Assembly: GCF_023111095.1 (NCBI RefSeq) | Contig: NZ_JALGYW010000001.1 | Coordinates: 278,973-342,972 of the forward strand | DNA: 64,000 bases | DNA from: Maribellus sp. YY47 | GTDB taxonomy: Bacteria; Bacteroidota; Bacteroidia; Bacteroidales; Prolixibacteraceae | Reading direction: 5' to 3' | Part shown: piece after piece, positions 52,556 through 60,888 of the stretch | How positions within the stretch are numbered: the first letter of the stretch is position 1 | How the letters are laid out: each line of letters starts with the position of its first letter | Made by a program: the position numbers and the translations under genes | Notes under the pieces: model-generated | The model's input: the letters and a program-made list of their open reading frames with translations, nothing else | Databases searched by the model: none | What the model was told of the DNA's origin: nothing

Positions 52556-53254
52556 ATGCCGAACCAAGTAGTTCAACTAAAACATATTGGTCAAGTTACT
52601 TTTTCGAAAAATAGTCGTTCTAAAAACATAAAACTAAGCATTAAACCCGATAAATCAATATTGGTCTCCTATCCTTTTTATGTTTCATCAAAGGAAGTGG
52701 TGAATTTTGTTTTGAAAAACGAAGCCTGGATTTTGGAGCAACAGTCGCGGCTGGATGCCCGAAAAACAAAGATTGATCCGGAAGCCGGGATGAAAACCAA
52801 ATTGTACCAGGTTCAGTTCCTGAAGTCGGATGCCAACCGGGTAAGCAGAAAAGGGAAAGTGATCCGGATTATGCTGGCTGATTTTGACTCGGATCAGTCA
52901 AAAGCTTTTGCCGAAAAATGCCTGACAGAAATCTATCGTTTTGAGGCTAAGCAAATATTACCCGGCCGTTTGGCTGAACTGGCAAAACAACACGGCTTTC
53001 AATATAATAAAGTGACCATTCGCGACAACCGGCGCAACTGGGGCAGTTGTTCTTCGGCCAACAACATTAGTTTGAACCTGCAAATGATGAAACTTCCGGA
53101 TGCCTTAATCGACTATATTTTATTGCACGAACTCGTTCATACCGAAGTAAAAAATCACGGGCCAAAATTCTGGCAACGCCTGGACGAAATTACCGGCCAC
53201 CGTGCCAAAGAACTTGCCGGGCAGGTTCGGAAATTTTCGACTTATATCCTGTAA
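52556..53254 (+). CDS. YgjP-like zinc metallopeptidase (DUF45/M48-like)
   Basis: A 232-residue protein whose C-terminal half carries the zinc motif LHELVHTEVKNHGPKFW (HEXXH with a later histidine) and the preceding NRRNWGSCSSANNISLNLQMM segment typical of the YgjP/SprT-like family. The N-terminal half (residues 1-~110) is a beta-rich domain with no known function. No signal peptide is present, so it acts in the cytoplasm; substrates are unknown. Confidence 0.88.
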   Translation: MPNQVVQLKHIGQVTFSKNSRSKNIKLSIKPDKSILVSYPFYVSSKEVVNFVLKNEAWILEQQSRLDARKTKIDPEAGMKTKLYQVQFLKSDANRVSRKGKVIRIMLADFDSDQSKAFAEKCLTEIYRFEAKQILPGRLAELAKQHGFQYNKVTIRDNRRNWGSCSSANNISLNLQMMKLPDALIDYILLHELVHTEVKNHGPKFWQRLDEITGHRAKELAGQVRKFSTYIL

Positions 53255-53377
53255 CTCGTAATTGATTGTTGTCTAGTGTTTTTTCCGGTAGGTCGGCTTT
53301 GATTGCTAATGAATTAAATAATGGTCAATATTAGAGTCTTTTATTTTGTTAAAAGCAAAACTTCAATGGGGCTGTGT

Positions 53378-53385
53378 TACATTTG
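53378..53385 (+). promoter_or_regulatory. -7 promoter element upstream of a small secreted protein
   Basis: TACATTTG, a perfect -7 box 19 bp before GTG 53404; it is the main support for the small gene below. Confidence 0.6.
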
Positions 53386-53403
53386 TCGCGAAAATTCTGA
53401 AAA

Positions 53404-53736
53404 GTGGTTGTGATTCGACTGATTATTGTACTTGTTCTGTTTTTACCCGTGAACGTGATCTTTTCCGTTTGTGCCGGTACGGTTCGTATTGGTGTGGAAG
53501 AGCTTTCGACGTTGGTATACGAGCAGGAAGACTATTCGGTAAATGCCGATGAACCGACATTTGTTGAAGAAATACAGGAAAAGGAAGAGGCGGTTTTGGT
53601 CGCTTCCGAAATAAGCGATGCGCGACCCGATCAAACCTTCGTCTGTTTGGAGCCTTGGTATTGGGAACACATCAGTACGCTGCAAATCAATGCATTTTTT
53701 TATACAAATCTTCCCCCTCCCGTTAGAATGGCGTAA
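53404..53736 (+). CDS. Small exported or membrane-anchored hypothetical protein
   Basis: A 110-residue frame starting with GTG (53404; GTG 53410 is an alternative). One hydrophobic segment (IRLIIVLVLFLPVNVIFSVCAG) at the N-terminus, then an acidic, low-complexity body (EEIQEKEEAV), two tryptophans (PWYWEH) and a C-terminal TNLPPPVRMA. The hydrophobic start could be a signal peptide or an anchor. No family recognised. A good -7 element in front and no alternative gene in the 590-bp gap between the protease and trkH support it; it could still be spurious. Confidence 0.5.
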   Translation: MVVIRLIIVLVLFLPVNVIFSVCAGTVRIGVEELSTLVYEQEDYSVNADEPTFVEEIQEKEEAVLVASEISDARPDQTFVCLEPWYWEHISTLQINAFFYTNLPPPVRMA

Positions 53737-53843
53737 ATTACCTGAGAGTTAACAATTCAATCCAATTCTTTAAATTTATAGTGCAGTACATCGTCTTGCA
53801 TTAATTTTAAGATGATCTGCCACGCTGTTTCCCTGATTTCAAT

Positions 53844-55307
53844 ATGAAGAGATCGAAGATTAATATTGCGCTTCTTTTGCATTTTATCTCCATCGTGATG
53901 GTATTCGAAAGCCTGTTTATGTTGCTGGCTGTGGGGATTTCATTTTTTTACCGCGAGGCGATCGCTTTAAAAATGTTGTTGTCGTTTGCGACCACTTTTG
54001 TGTCGGGTGTTGCATTGAATGTTAGTACCCGCCGGCAACGTTACATTGAACCTTCGATTCGTGAAAGTTTTGTGATCGTTTGTATGGCTTGGGTAGTGAT
54101 GGGCCTCGTTGGTACCATTCCTTATCAGATCACCAACAGTATCCCTTCGTTCACCAATGCATTTTTTGAGTCGATTTCAGGTTTTACCACCACGGGATCT
54201 TCTATATTGGCCGATATTGAAGCGCTGCCCAAAAGTATTTTGTTTTGGCGCTCTGAAACCCACTGGATCGGGGGGATGGGAATTATCGTTCTGGTGGTGG
54301 CCATTATGCCTTTTCTGAAAATTCACGGAATCTATCTTTTCTATTCTGAGGCTTCAAATGTCGACAACGAAAAAATTTCGACCCGAATTCGCAAAGTGGC
54401 CCGGAACCTGTGGCTTATTTATATGGGACTAACCTTTGCTGAAGTTATTTTTCTGTGTATCGGAGGCATGCCGTTGTTTGATAGTGTATGTCATTCTTTT
54501 GCCACAATTGCCACAGGTGGATTCTCTACCAAAAACGACAGTATCGCCGGGTATTCGCCTTACATTCAGTATGTGATAACACTTTTTATGTTATTGTCGG
54601 GAGTGAATTTTACGGTGCATTTTATGATGCTTCGCCGGCGGTTCAAATCTGTTTTTTACAACGAAGAATTAAGGGCGTACCTGGCTATTATTCTGGTCGT
54701 TGGTGGAGTTATTACACTGATTCTTTATTCTCTTCATCAGGAATACGGATTGGAAAGTGCTTTCAGGAGTTCTTTCTTTCAGGTGGTTTCAATAATCACC
54801 GCAACCGGTTTTGCCACTGCCGATTATCTTCAGTGGCCGGTTCAGGCCATACTTTTAATCGGGATGCTGATGCTGATCGGAGCTTCTGCTGGATCGACCG
54901 GGGGCGGAGTGAAAGTGATTCGCCATGTGATTGCTTTTAAGAAAATGAAGTTGACTTTCAAGGAAATCATTTCGCCCAATACGGTTCGCCTATTGCAGTA
55001 CAACGGGCAACGGGTAAAAGAGAATCATGTTACACAGATTATGACCTTCATTTTTGTTTACTATTTCATCGTAATCGTGGGAACCATGATCATGTTGTTG
55101 TGGACCGAGGATCTGGCGACTTCGTTTGGTGCGGTGGCAACCAGTATGGCGGGTATCGGGCCCGGTTTCGGAACGGTTGGTCCGGTGAGCAATTTTATGC
55201 ACTTGCCCGCCGGAGCCAAGTATTTTCTTGCTTTGCTGATGTTGATCGGTCGTCTGGAGATTTATAGTGTGATCATTATTTTTACCCGTACTTTCTGGCG
55301 CGACTAA
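53844..55307 (+). CDS. trkH: TrkH-family potassium uptake membrane subunit
   Basis: A 487-residue membrane protein with four repeats of the M1-P-M2 type and the selectivity-filter motif FTTTGSSI in the first pore loop (ESISGFTTTGS), followed by WRSETHWIGGMG. It forms the ion-conducting part of a low-affinity K+ uptake system and normally needs the cytoplasmic regulatory ring TrkA. No trkA is adjacent, so the partner must be elsewhere or the gene works alone. It lies 93 bp upstream of the dGTPase gene on the same strand. Confidence 0.92.
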   Translation: MKRSKINIALLLHFISIVMVFESLFMLLAVGISFFYREAIALKMLLSFATTFVSGVALNVSTRRQRYIEPSIRESFVIVCMAWVVMGLVGTIPYQITNSIPSFTNAFFESISGFTTTGSSILADIEALPKSILFWRSETHWIGGMGIIVLVVAIMPFLKIHGIYLFYSEASNVDNEKISTRIRKVARNLWLIYMGLTFAEVIFLCIGGMPLFDSVCHSFATIATGGFSTKNDSIAGYSPYIQYVITLFMLLSGVNFTVHFMMLRRRFKSVFYNEELRAYLAIILVVGGVITLILYSLHQEYGLESAFRSSFFQVVSIITATGFATADYLQWPVQAILLIGMLMLIGASAGSTGGGVKVIRHVIAFKKMKLTFKEIISPNTVRLLQYNGQRVKENHVTQIMTFIFVYYFIVIVGTMIMLLWTEDLATSFGAVATSMAGIGPGFGTVGPVSNFMHLPAGAKYFLALLMLIGRLEIYSVIIIFTRTFWRD

Positions 55308-55400
55308 ATTCATTCTACTTTACCCGTATGGTGGTTGATAGTTTTGATTTTTCCTCCTTGATCGTGGAATTTCATTATTTTCGTGATTTAAATAATTACG

Positions 55401-56729
55401 ATGGATTGGAACCAATTGCTTTCTGCCAAACGACTGGGAATGGAAGATCATCAGCCACTGGCGGCTCATGAGGACCGGACACAGTTTCAGCGCGATTACG
55501 ACCGTATCATTTTTTCGTCTCCCTTCAGACGGATGCAAAACAAAACCCAGGTTTTTCCACTGCCTGAGCATGTTTTTGTGCATAACCGTTTGACACATAG
55601 TCTGGAAGTGGCAAGTGTGGGGCGGTCGCTCGGGAGTATTCTGGCGGAACGTTTGGTGAAAAAATATCCGGAAAATCATTTGATTCACGAAATTGGCAGC
55701 ATCGTTTCAACAGCCTGCCTGGCACATGACCTCGGAAATCCTCCTTTTGGACACTCGGGCGAGGCAGCCATCTCCAATTTTTTCCTAAAAGGAAACGGGA
55801 AGAAATTTGAGGAAGAGCTGAGCGACGGAGAGTGGAGAGATTTTACACATTTTGATGGAAATGCCAATGCCTTTCGAACTTTAACTCATCAGTTTAACGG
55901 GAAGCGAAACGGTGGATTTGCTTTAACGTATTCCACGCTGGCAAGCATTGTGAAATATCCGTTTGAATCAACGGCAGCCACAAAATCAAAGTTTGGATTT
56001 TTTCAATCGGACAAGGAAAACTACCTGAAAATTGCAGAAGCACTTTCGATTCAGCAAAAGGAAGACGGAAGTTTTTGCCGCCACCCGCTGGTTTACCTGG
56101 TGGAAGCTGCCGACGATATTTGTTATCAGATCGTGGATTTGGAAGATGCCTTTAAACTGGGCATCCTGAATTACGATACCATCACCAATTTATTCCTCGG
56201 ATTTTATGATCCCGATGCTGAAAAATCGCAACTTGAACGCATTGAAAGCACTCTGCTGAAAGTAACCGACCGTAACGAGCAAATTAGTTTCCTGCGTGCG
56301 GGAGTGATTGGGAAGCTTATTTATGAATGCATTCGGATTTTCGAAGAAAATGAAGAGGCAATTCTGGCCGGGACTTTCGAAAAAAGCCTGATCGATCATT
56401 TGCCGGCGATTCAGCATGCGGCAATGAAACGCGTTCAAAAGATTTCGGTAGCCGAGGTTTACAATCACCGGAGCGTTGTGGAAATTGAAATTGCGGGGTA
56501 TAAAATCATTGGGACTTTGCTGGACGAATTTGTGGAGGCGATAATGAATCCGAAAGAAGGATACAGCCGGAAAATTCTTTCGTTGTTACCCGATCAGTAC
56601 CAGCCGGCAGATGATTCAGCTTATTCAAAAATTCAATCGATTGTAGATTTTGTTGCCGGGATGACCGACATATTTGCGCTAGATCTGTACCGGAAAATCA
56701 GAGGGATAAGTTTGCCCGGGGTGGTTTAG
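55401..56729 (+). CDS. dgt: Deoxyguanosinetriphosphate triphosphohydrolase
   Basis: A 442-residue HD-domain enzyme. The motif HNRLTHSLEVASVG contributes the first histidine, and ACLAHDLGNPPFGHSGE supplies the HD pair and the following histidine of the dNTPase active site. It hydrolyses dGTP (and possibly other dNTPs) to the nucleoside plus tripolyphosphate, keeping nucleotide pools in balance. Size and motifs fit dNTPases rather than other HD proteins. It is followed by a separate promoter for the XRE gene. Confidence 0.93.
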   Translation: MDWNQLLSAKRLGMEDHQPLAAHEDRTQFQRDYDRIIFSSPFRRMQNKTQVFPLPEHVFVHNRLTHSLEVASVGRSLGSILAERLVKKYPENHLIHEIGSIVSTACLAHDLGNPPFGHSGEAAISNFFLKGNGKKFEEELSDGEWRDFTHFDGNANAFRTLTHQFNGKRNGGFALTYSTLASIVKYPFESTAATKSKFGFFQSDKENYLKIAEALSIQQKEDGSFCRHPLVYLVEAADDICYQIVDLEDAFKLGILNYDTITNLFLGFYDPDAEKSQLERIESTLLKVTDRNEQISFLRAGVIGKLIYECIRIFEENEEAILAGTFEKSLIDHLPAIQHAAMKRVQKISVAEVYNHRSVVEIEIAGYKIIGTLLDEFVEAIMNPKEGYSRKILSLLPDQYQPADDSAYSKIQSIVDFVAGMTDIFALDLYRKIRGISLPGVV

Positions 56730-56781
56730 CTTGCAGTGTTCAGTTGCAGTTTCCATTCATGATATTTTGCTTTGGCATATA

Positions 56782-56808
56782 TGACGTAGAAATGACGCAG
56801 GCTTGACG
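56782..56808 (+). promoter_or_regulatory. Three TGACG direct repeats with exact 11-bp period upstream of the XRE gene
   Basis: TGACG occurs at 56782, 56793 and 56804. One helical turn between copies puts them on the same DNA face, 24 bp before the -7 box (56832). They look like binding sites for a multimeric regulator, perhaps the encoded XRE protein. Confidence 0.55.
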
Positions 56809-56831
56809 TTACCAGATGGTTTGCTGCAAAA

Positions 56832-56839
56832 TACATTTG
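56832..56839 (+). promoter_or_regulatory. -7 promoter element of the XRE/membrane gene
   Basis: TACATTTG, perfect consensus. The ATG at 56816 lies upstream of it and cannot be the start; translation begins at ATG 56864. Confidence 0.75.
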
Positions 56840-56863
56840 CTGCTAAAATCAAAATTTAAGAAA

Positions 56864-57463
56864 ATGAGAAATCAAAATCTGGCAAAAAACATCAGGAATT
56901 TAAGAACAAGAAAAGGAATATCGCAGGAATTACTGGCCGATAAATCGGGAGTGAGTTTGAGAACGGTACAACGAATCGAAAACGGAGAAACAGAACCTCG
57001 CGGTGATACTTTGGTTCGGCTATCGGAGGCACTGGATGTAGCTCCCGAAGATTTGATGGAATGGAAAATAGAAGAAGACAAAGGTTTCTTAATGTCATTG
57101 AATCTCTCCTCACTCGGCTTTATTATCTTTCCATTGCTGGGGATTATTATTCCACTGATCATGTGGATCTCGAAAAAAGGTAAACTCAAACTAATTGATC
57201 AATTAGCAAAAAATGTGCTTAATTTTCAAATAACCTGGACCATTGTGCTTTTGATAACTTATATCTGGTTTATTGCCAGTACTTATTATCGTCTAAGACA
57301 ATCGGGCGATATTTCCCCGGCTATTCTCGGAAATCCTGTTTACAAAATACTTTCTTTAGGGGGCTTGTATCTATACAATTTGGTGTTGATTATTTTTAAT
57401 ACTTTCAGAATTAATAAAGGAAAAGAAACAAACTATTTCCCGAGAATTCGCTTTGTAAGATAA
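56864..57463 (+). CDS. XRE-type DNA-binding protein with C-terminal membrane domain
   Basis: A 199-residue protein. Residues ~5-60 are a Cro/C1-type helix-turn-helix (NIRNLRTRKGISQELLADKSGVSLRTVQRIENGETEPRGDTLVRL); residues ~80-190 have three hydrophobic segments (LGFIIFPLLGIIIPLIMWI, ITWTIVLLITYIWFI and LGGLYLYNLVLIIF), resembling DUF4870-type domains. Such HTH-membrane fusions may respond to membrane state. Upstream are three TGACG repeats at 11-bp spacing, suggesting autoregulation. A strong 13-bp terminator follows. Confidence 0.82.
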   Translation: MRNQNLAKNIRNLRTRKGISQELLADKSGVSLRTVQRIENGETEPRGDTLVRLSEALDVAPEDLMEWKIEEDKGFLMSLNLSSLGFIIFPLLGIIIPLIMWISKKGKLKLIDQLAKNVLNFQITWTIVLLITYIWFIASTYYRLRQSGDISPAILGNPVYKILSLGGLYLYNLVLIIFNTFRINKGKETNYFPRIRFVR

Positions 57464-57465
57464 AA

Positions 57466-57501
57466 AAATGGGGAGAAGATTTTGGATGCTTCTCCCCATT
57501 T
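57466..57501. terminator. Bidirectional terminator between XRE gene and AIM24 gene
   Basis: AAATGGGGAGAAG (57466-57478) and CTTCTCCCCATTT (57489-57501) form a perfect 13-bp stem with a 10-nt loop; A/T tracts flank both sides, so it can serve both convergent genes. Confidence 0.95.
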
Positions 57502-57566
57502 AAAATTATACTTTTAATCTCGTATTCCTTTTCCCTGAATACTGTTAACTGCGACTGAATACTGGT

Positions 57567-58337
57567 TTATCCTTCCAAAAGTTGATTCAACAATCCCGAT
57601 CGTCCTTCTTTTCGAGCGTTGCCTCCTGCCGGCGAGAGTTCAGCAATCAGTTTTCGGATCGGCATACTTTGCAGCCATACTTTCCCGGTACCGCGTAAGG
57701 TGGCCAGGAAAATTCCTTCGCCGCCAAATACCATCGAGCGCAAACTTCCGGCCTGCTCTATACTGTAGTCGATCGATGTTTCGAAACCTACAATACATCC
57801 GGTGTCCACTCTTAGGGTTTCATTGTTTAGTTGCCGTTCAATAACAGTTCCTCCGGCATGAATAAACGCTCTGCCATCGCCTTCCAGCTGCTGAAGAATA
57901 AATCCTTCGCCGCCAAAAAATCCGGCGCCCAGTTTTCGGTTGAAGGTGATCGAAATTTTGGTTCCGAGTGCGGCACACAAGAAAGCATCTTTTTGAACGA
58001 TCACCCTGCCACCAAGGTAAGGCAGATTTAAAGGGATGATGGTTCCGGGGTAAGGAGCCGAAAAGGCCACATGTTTTTTGCCCCATCCCTGGTTGGTGAA
58101 GTGCGTAAGAAACAGCGATTCTCCGGTAATTAACCGTGATCCGGCAGACACTAATTTGTCAAAAAAGCCTGCTCTTGGATTCGATCCGTCACCCATTCGT
58201 GCCTGAAAATCAATTCCCTCTTCCATGTAGAGCATCGCGCCTGCTTCGGCAATTACGGTTTCTCCGGGATCCAGTTCTACTTCCACCAGTTGTACATCGT
58301 GTCCGATAATTTTGTAATCTATTTCGTGTGATTGCAT
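57567..58337 (-). CDS. AIM24-family (TIGR00266) protein
   Basis: A 256-residue all-beta cytoplasmic protein with the family motifs [13 protein letters not shown] near the N-terminus, [11 protein letters not shown] in the middle and [19 protein letters not shown] near the C-terminus. AIM24 proteins form an oligomeric beta-barrel-like fold and have no assigned biochemical function in bacteria. It is transcribed towards the shared terminator, divergent from the pseudouridine synthase. Confidence 0.9.
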   Translation of the reverse strand: MQSHEIDYKIIGHDVQLVEVELDPGETVIAEAGAMLYMEEGIDFQARMGDGSNPRAGFFDKLVSAGSRLITGESLFLTHFTNQGWGKKHVAFSAPYPGTIIPLNLPYLGGRVIVQKDAFLCAALGTKISITFNRKLGAGFFGGEGFILQQLEGDGRAFIHAGGTVIERQLNNETLRVDTGCIVGFETSIDYSIEQAGSLRSMVFGGEGIFLATLRGTGKVWLQSMPIRKLIAELSPAGGNARKEGRSGLLNQLLEG

Positions 58338-58437
58338 AACGTGTTTTTTTGAAATGTTTTCCGAAATTAATGGATTTGAGGCAAATAAAATTTGTAATTC
58401 GAATTTTTATCGATCTTTGCAAAAAGTAAAAACAGCA

Positions 58438-59382
58438 ATGAACAGGCAAAACAACAGAAGCGGAAGCAGTTCGCGTAATTCAGGGACGCCGGGACGGCCC
58501 CCAAAAAAAACAGGATCAGCTCCTACCGGAAAGCGAATCGGAAAATCGAGACCGGTAGTGAAAGAAGAACCTAAAAAGGAATTTGCCCCGCGGAAATGGG
58601 AGAAGAAACCTTTTGTAAAGAAAAAACAGGAGGCAAAGCCTGACAGACAACCCAAAGACCGTACGCTTTCATCGGAAGGAATGCGCTTGAACCGGTTTAT
58701 TTCCAATTCGGGAGTGTGCTCGCGCCGTGAAGCCGATACCTATATCACGGCCGGAGTGGTTACCATAAACGGGAAAGTGATTACGGAGCTTGGAACACGG
58801 GTAATGCCGGGCGACGAAGTTCGTTTTGACGGCCGGGTGTTGAGCGCCGAAAAAAAGGTGTATTTGTTGCTGAACAAACCAAAGGATTTTGTAACAACTA
58901 CCGACGATCCGCATGCCGAGAGAACCGTGATGGAATTGGTTCGGGAGGCCTGTAGTGAACGGATTTATCCGGTGGGAAGACTCGACAGGAACACTACCGG
59001 GTTGTTGCTTTTTACCAACGATGGCGATTTGTCGAAAAAGCTTACCCATCCCAGCCACAACATGAAAAAGGTGTACCAGGTGAGTCTGGAAAAACCTCTG
59101 ACCAAAGCCGATCTGGAAAAAATTGCTGAAGGTGTTGAACTGGAAGATGGTTTTATTGCAGCCGATGCGATCAGTTATATCGATGCTGAAGCCAAAACCG
59201 AAATAGGGATAGAGATTCATTCGGGTAAAAACCGTATTGTACGTCGTATATTCGAGCATTTGGGCTACCGTGTAAAAAAACTCGATCGTGTGTTATTTGC
59301 CGGGCTTACCAAAAAGAACCTGCCCCGTGGAAAATGGCGTTTTCTTAGCGACGACGAAGTAAAGTTTTTGAAAATGCATTAA
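58438..59382 (+). CDS. Pseudouridine synthase, RsuA/RluB family
   Basis: A 314-residue enzyme. The first ~80 residues are basic and low-complexity (RQNNRSGSSSRNSG...KKEFAPRKWEKKPFVKKK), a likely disordered RNA-binding tail. An S4 domain (MRLNRFISNSGVCSRREA) follows, then the catalytic domain with GRLDRNTTGLLLF (catalytic Asp) and KNRIVRRIFEHLGY. RluB modifies U2605 of 23S rRNA in E. coli; whether this one acts on 16S or 23S rRNA cannot be told. ATG 58438 replaces the longer frame from 58354, whose extra 28 residues are unlike the family. Confidence 0.9.
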   Translation: MNRQNNRSGSSSRNSGTPGRPPKKTGSAPTGKRIGKSRPVVKEEPKKEFAPRKWEKKPFVKKKQEAKPDRQPKDRTLSSEGMRLNRFISNSGVCSRREADTYITAGVVTINGKVITELGTRVMPGDEVRFDGRVLSAEKKVYLLLNKPKDFVTTTDDPHAERTVMELVREACSERIYPVGRLDRNTTGLLLFTNDGDLSKKLTHPSHNMKKVYQVSLEKPLTKADLEKIAEGVELEDGFIAADAISYIDAEAKTEIGIEIHSGKNRIVRRIFEHLGYRVKKLDRVLFAGLTKKNLPRGKWRFLSDDEVKFLKMH

Positions 59383-59536
59383 TTTCAGGGTGGGATAATC
59401 AGTGCCTTCCTGGGGGAAAAGGAAAGAATCAACAAGGAATTTATTTTCTTATCAAGAATATCCAAGCACTAAAGCCTGTATTTTAGGGGATTAAATAGTG
59501 TAATTTTTAACAAGTTTAGCTACTAATAACCTGATT

Positions 59537-60025
59537 TTGGAAAAGGATTTTTTACAAATAATACAGAAGAATCAGGGCATCATTCATAAGGTCTGCAATA
59601 TTTATTGCGACACAGATGATGACCGGAGCGACCTTTTCCAGGAAATTATAGCGCAACTCTGGAGATCATTCCCAACTTTCAGGGAAGAGTCGAAAGTTTC
59701 GACTTGGATGTACAGGGTGGCGCTGAATACAGCAATTACGACTTTCAAAAAAAGCAAAAGAAGGCCCGATCAGAATCTTCTTTCTTACGAGAATTTTCAA
59801 ATTGTAGATGAAGTTTATGATTCGGAAACAGAGGAGAAAATCAAAGAGCTACACAAGGCTATTAATTATTTAACGGGCGTTGAAAAGTCGATTGTTTTGC
59901 TTTTCCTCGAAGATAAAAAGTACGAGGAAATTGCTGAGATCACGGGAATCACTCAAAATTATGTGCGGGTGAAAATGAACCGGATCAAAAAGAAGTTAAA
60001 GAAATTCATGGACACGGAAGGATAA
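59537..60025 (+). CDS. RNA polymerase sigma factor, ECF/sigma-70 family
   Basis: A 162-residue sigma factor with region 2 (SDLFQEIIAQLWRSFPTFREESKVSTWMYRVALNTAI) and region 4 (EKSIVLLFLEDKKYEEIAEITGITQNYVRVKMNRIKKKL). The start is a TTG (59537): an in-frame TAA lies at 59501 and the next Met is within region 2. Its stop is 2 bp before the ATG of the next gene, a membrane protein, so they form an operon and the partner may act as anti-sigma factor. Target genes are unknown. Confidence 0.85.
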   Translation: MEKDFLQIIQKNQGIIHKVCNIYCDTDDDRSDLFQEIIAQLWRSFPTFREESKVSTWMYRVALNTAITTFKKSKRRPDQNLLSYENFQIVDEVYDSETEEKIKELHKAINYLTGVEKSIVLLFLEDKKYEEIAEITGITQNYVRVKMNRIKKKLKKFMDTEG

Positions 60026-60027
60026 TA

Positions 60028-60717
60028 ATGGATTTAAACGACCTGAAGAAAACATGGGATAAGCTTCCTGCCGGAAAGGAGTTGGATGAAAATCAGTTGA
60101 GGAGTATGCTGAGCAAACGTACGGGCAGCCTGATTGAGCGGATCGACCGGAACATCAGAATCGGATTTTTGGTGTTGTTCGTTTTGATCCTGTTGTTTGC
60201 TTTCGACGATTTTCTGGTGTCGCCAACCGTGCTGAAAAGTCTTCCAAAAGGAGTGGACGTGCCAAAGTGGCTGATATTTCTGGGGATTTTTAGCAATGCG
60301 CTTATATTTACAACTTTTATCTATTTCGTCATCAAATATTACCGGGTCCGGAAAAACTGTGACGTGATTTGCGACCTTCGCGAAACCTTAAAAAAGATCA
60401 TCAATACCTTGCGGCTGTACCAGAGGTTGTTCTACCTGGCGCTGGCAACTTTTATGGTGGCCATTGGTCTGGCTTTTATCTCGGGATTGTACGAAGGCGT
60501 AAATGCGAGCTTGACCACTCAGACGGGCGAAGCAATTCAAATCGATCCAAGCAAATTGGTTTTGTTGGTGGTTATTGGTCTTTTGGTTTTAGTCTTGCTT
60601 GTTGGCAGCGTTTTTCTTTTCCTGCGCTGGGGATTCCGAAAACTGTACGGTAATTACATCCAGAAATTGAAAGCTACCCTCAAGGAGCTGGAAGGTATCG
60701 AAGACGAGAATCTTTAA
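60028..60717 (+). CDS. Membrane protein encoded with a sigma factor, possible anti-sigma partner
   Basis: A 229-residue protein. A short cytoplasmic N-terminal region (NDLKKTWDKLPAGKELDENQLRSML) precedes about four transmembrane helices (RIGFLVLFVLILLFAF; WLIFLGIFSNALIFTTFIYFV; LATFMVAIGLAFISG; LVLLVVIGLLVLVLLVG) and a helical charged C-terminus. Coupling to the sigma gene (2 bp gap) suggests it holds the sigma factor at the membrane until a signal is received. No recognised anti-sigma domain, so this is inference from position. Confidence 0.7.
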   Translation: MDLNDLKKTWDKLPAGKELDENQLRSMLSKRTGSLIERIDRNIRIGFLVLFVLILLFAFDDFLVSPTVLKSLPKGVDVPKWLIFLGIFSNALIFTTFIYFVIKYYRVRKNCDVICDLRETLKKIINTLRLYQRLFYLALATFMVAIGLAFISGLYEGVNASLTTQTGEAIQIDPSKLVLLVVIGLLVLVLLVGSVFLFLRWGFRKLYGNYIQKLKATLKELEGIEDENL

Positions 60718-60860
60718 TGTATCCTCTAGATTTTGTTAGTTTTCAGAATAAAGGGCAACAAATCTTAATTTATGATTGCCGGTTTGTTACTAGATTATTG
60801 TGAATGATAAATTCCGCTGACGAACTGACATTTCTTCGCCATTTATCTTGGCTTGATGTT

Positions 60861-60868
60861 TATCTTTG
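60861..60868 (+). promoter_or_regulatory. -7 promoter element of the GlmM-type mutase gene
   Basis: TATCTTTG, perfect consensus; a similar box (TATCTTGG) lies 17 bp upstream at 60844-60851. The earlier ATG at 60853 precedes the box and is not the start. Confidence 0.7.
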
Positions 60869-60888
60869 CCGCAGAAACAACAAGAAAG

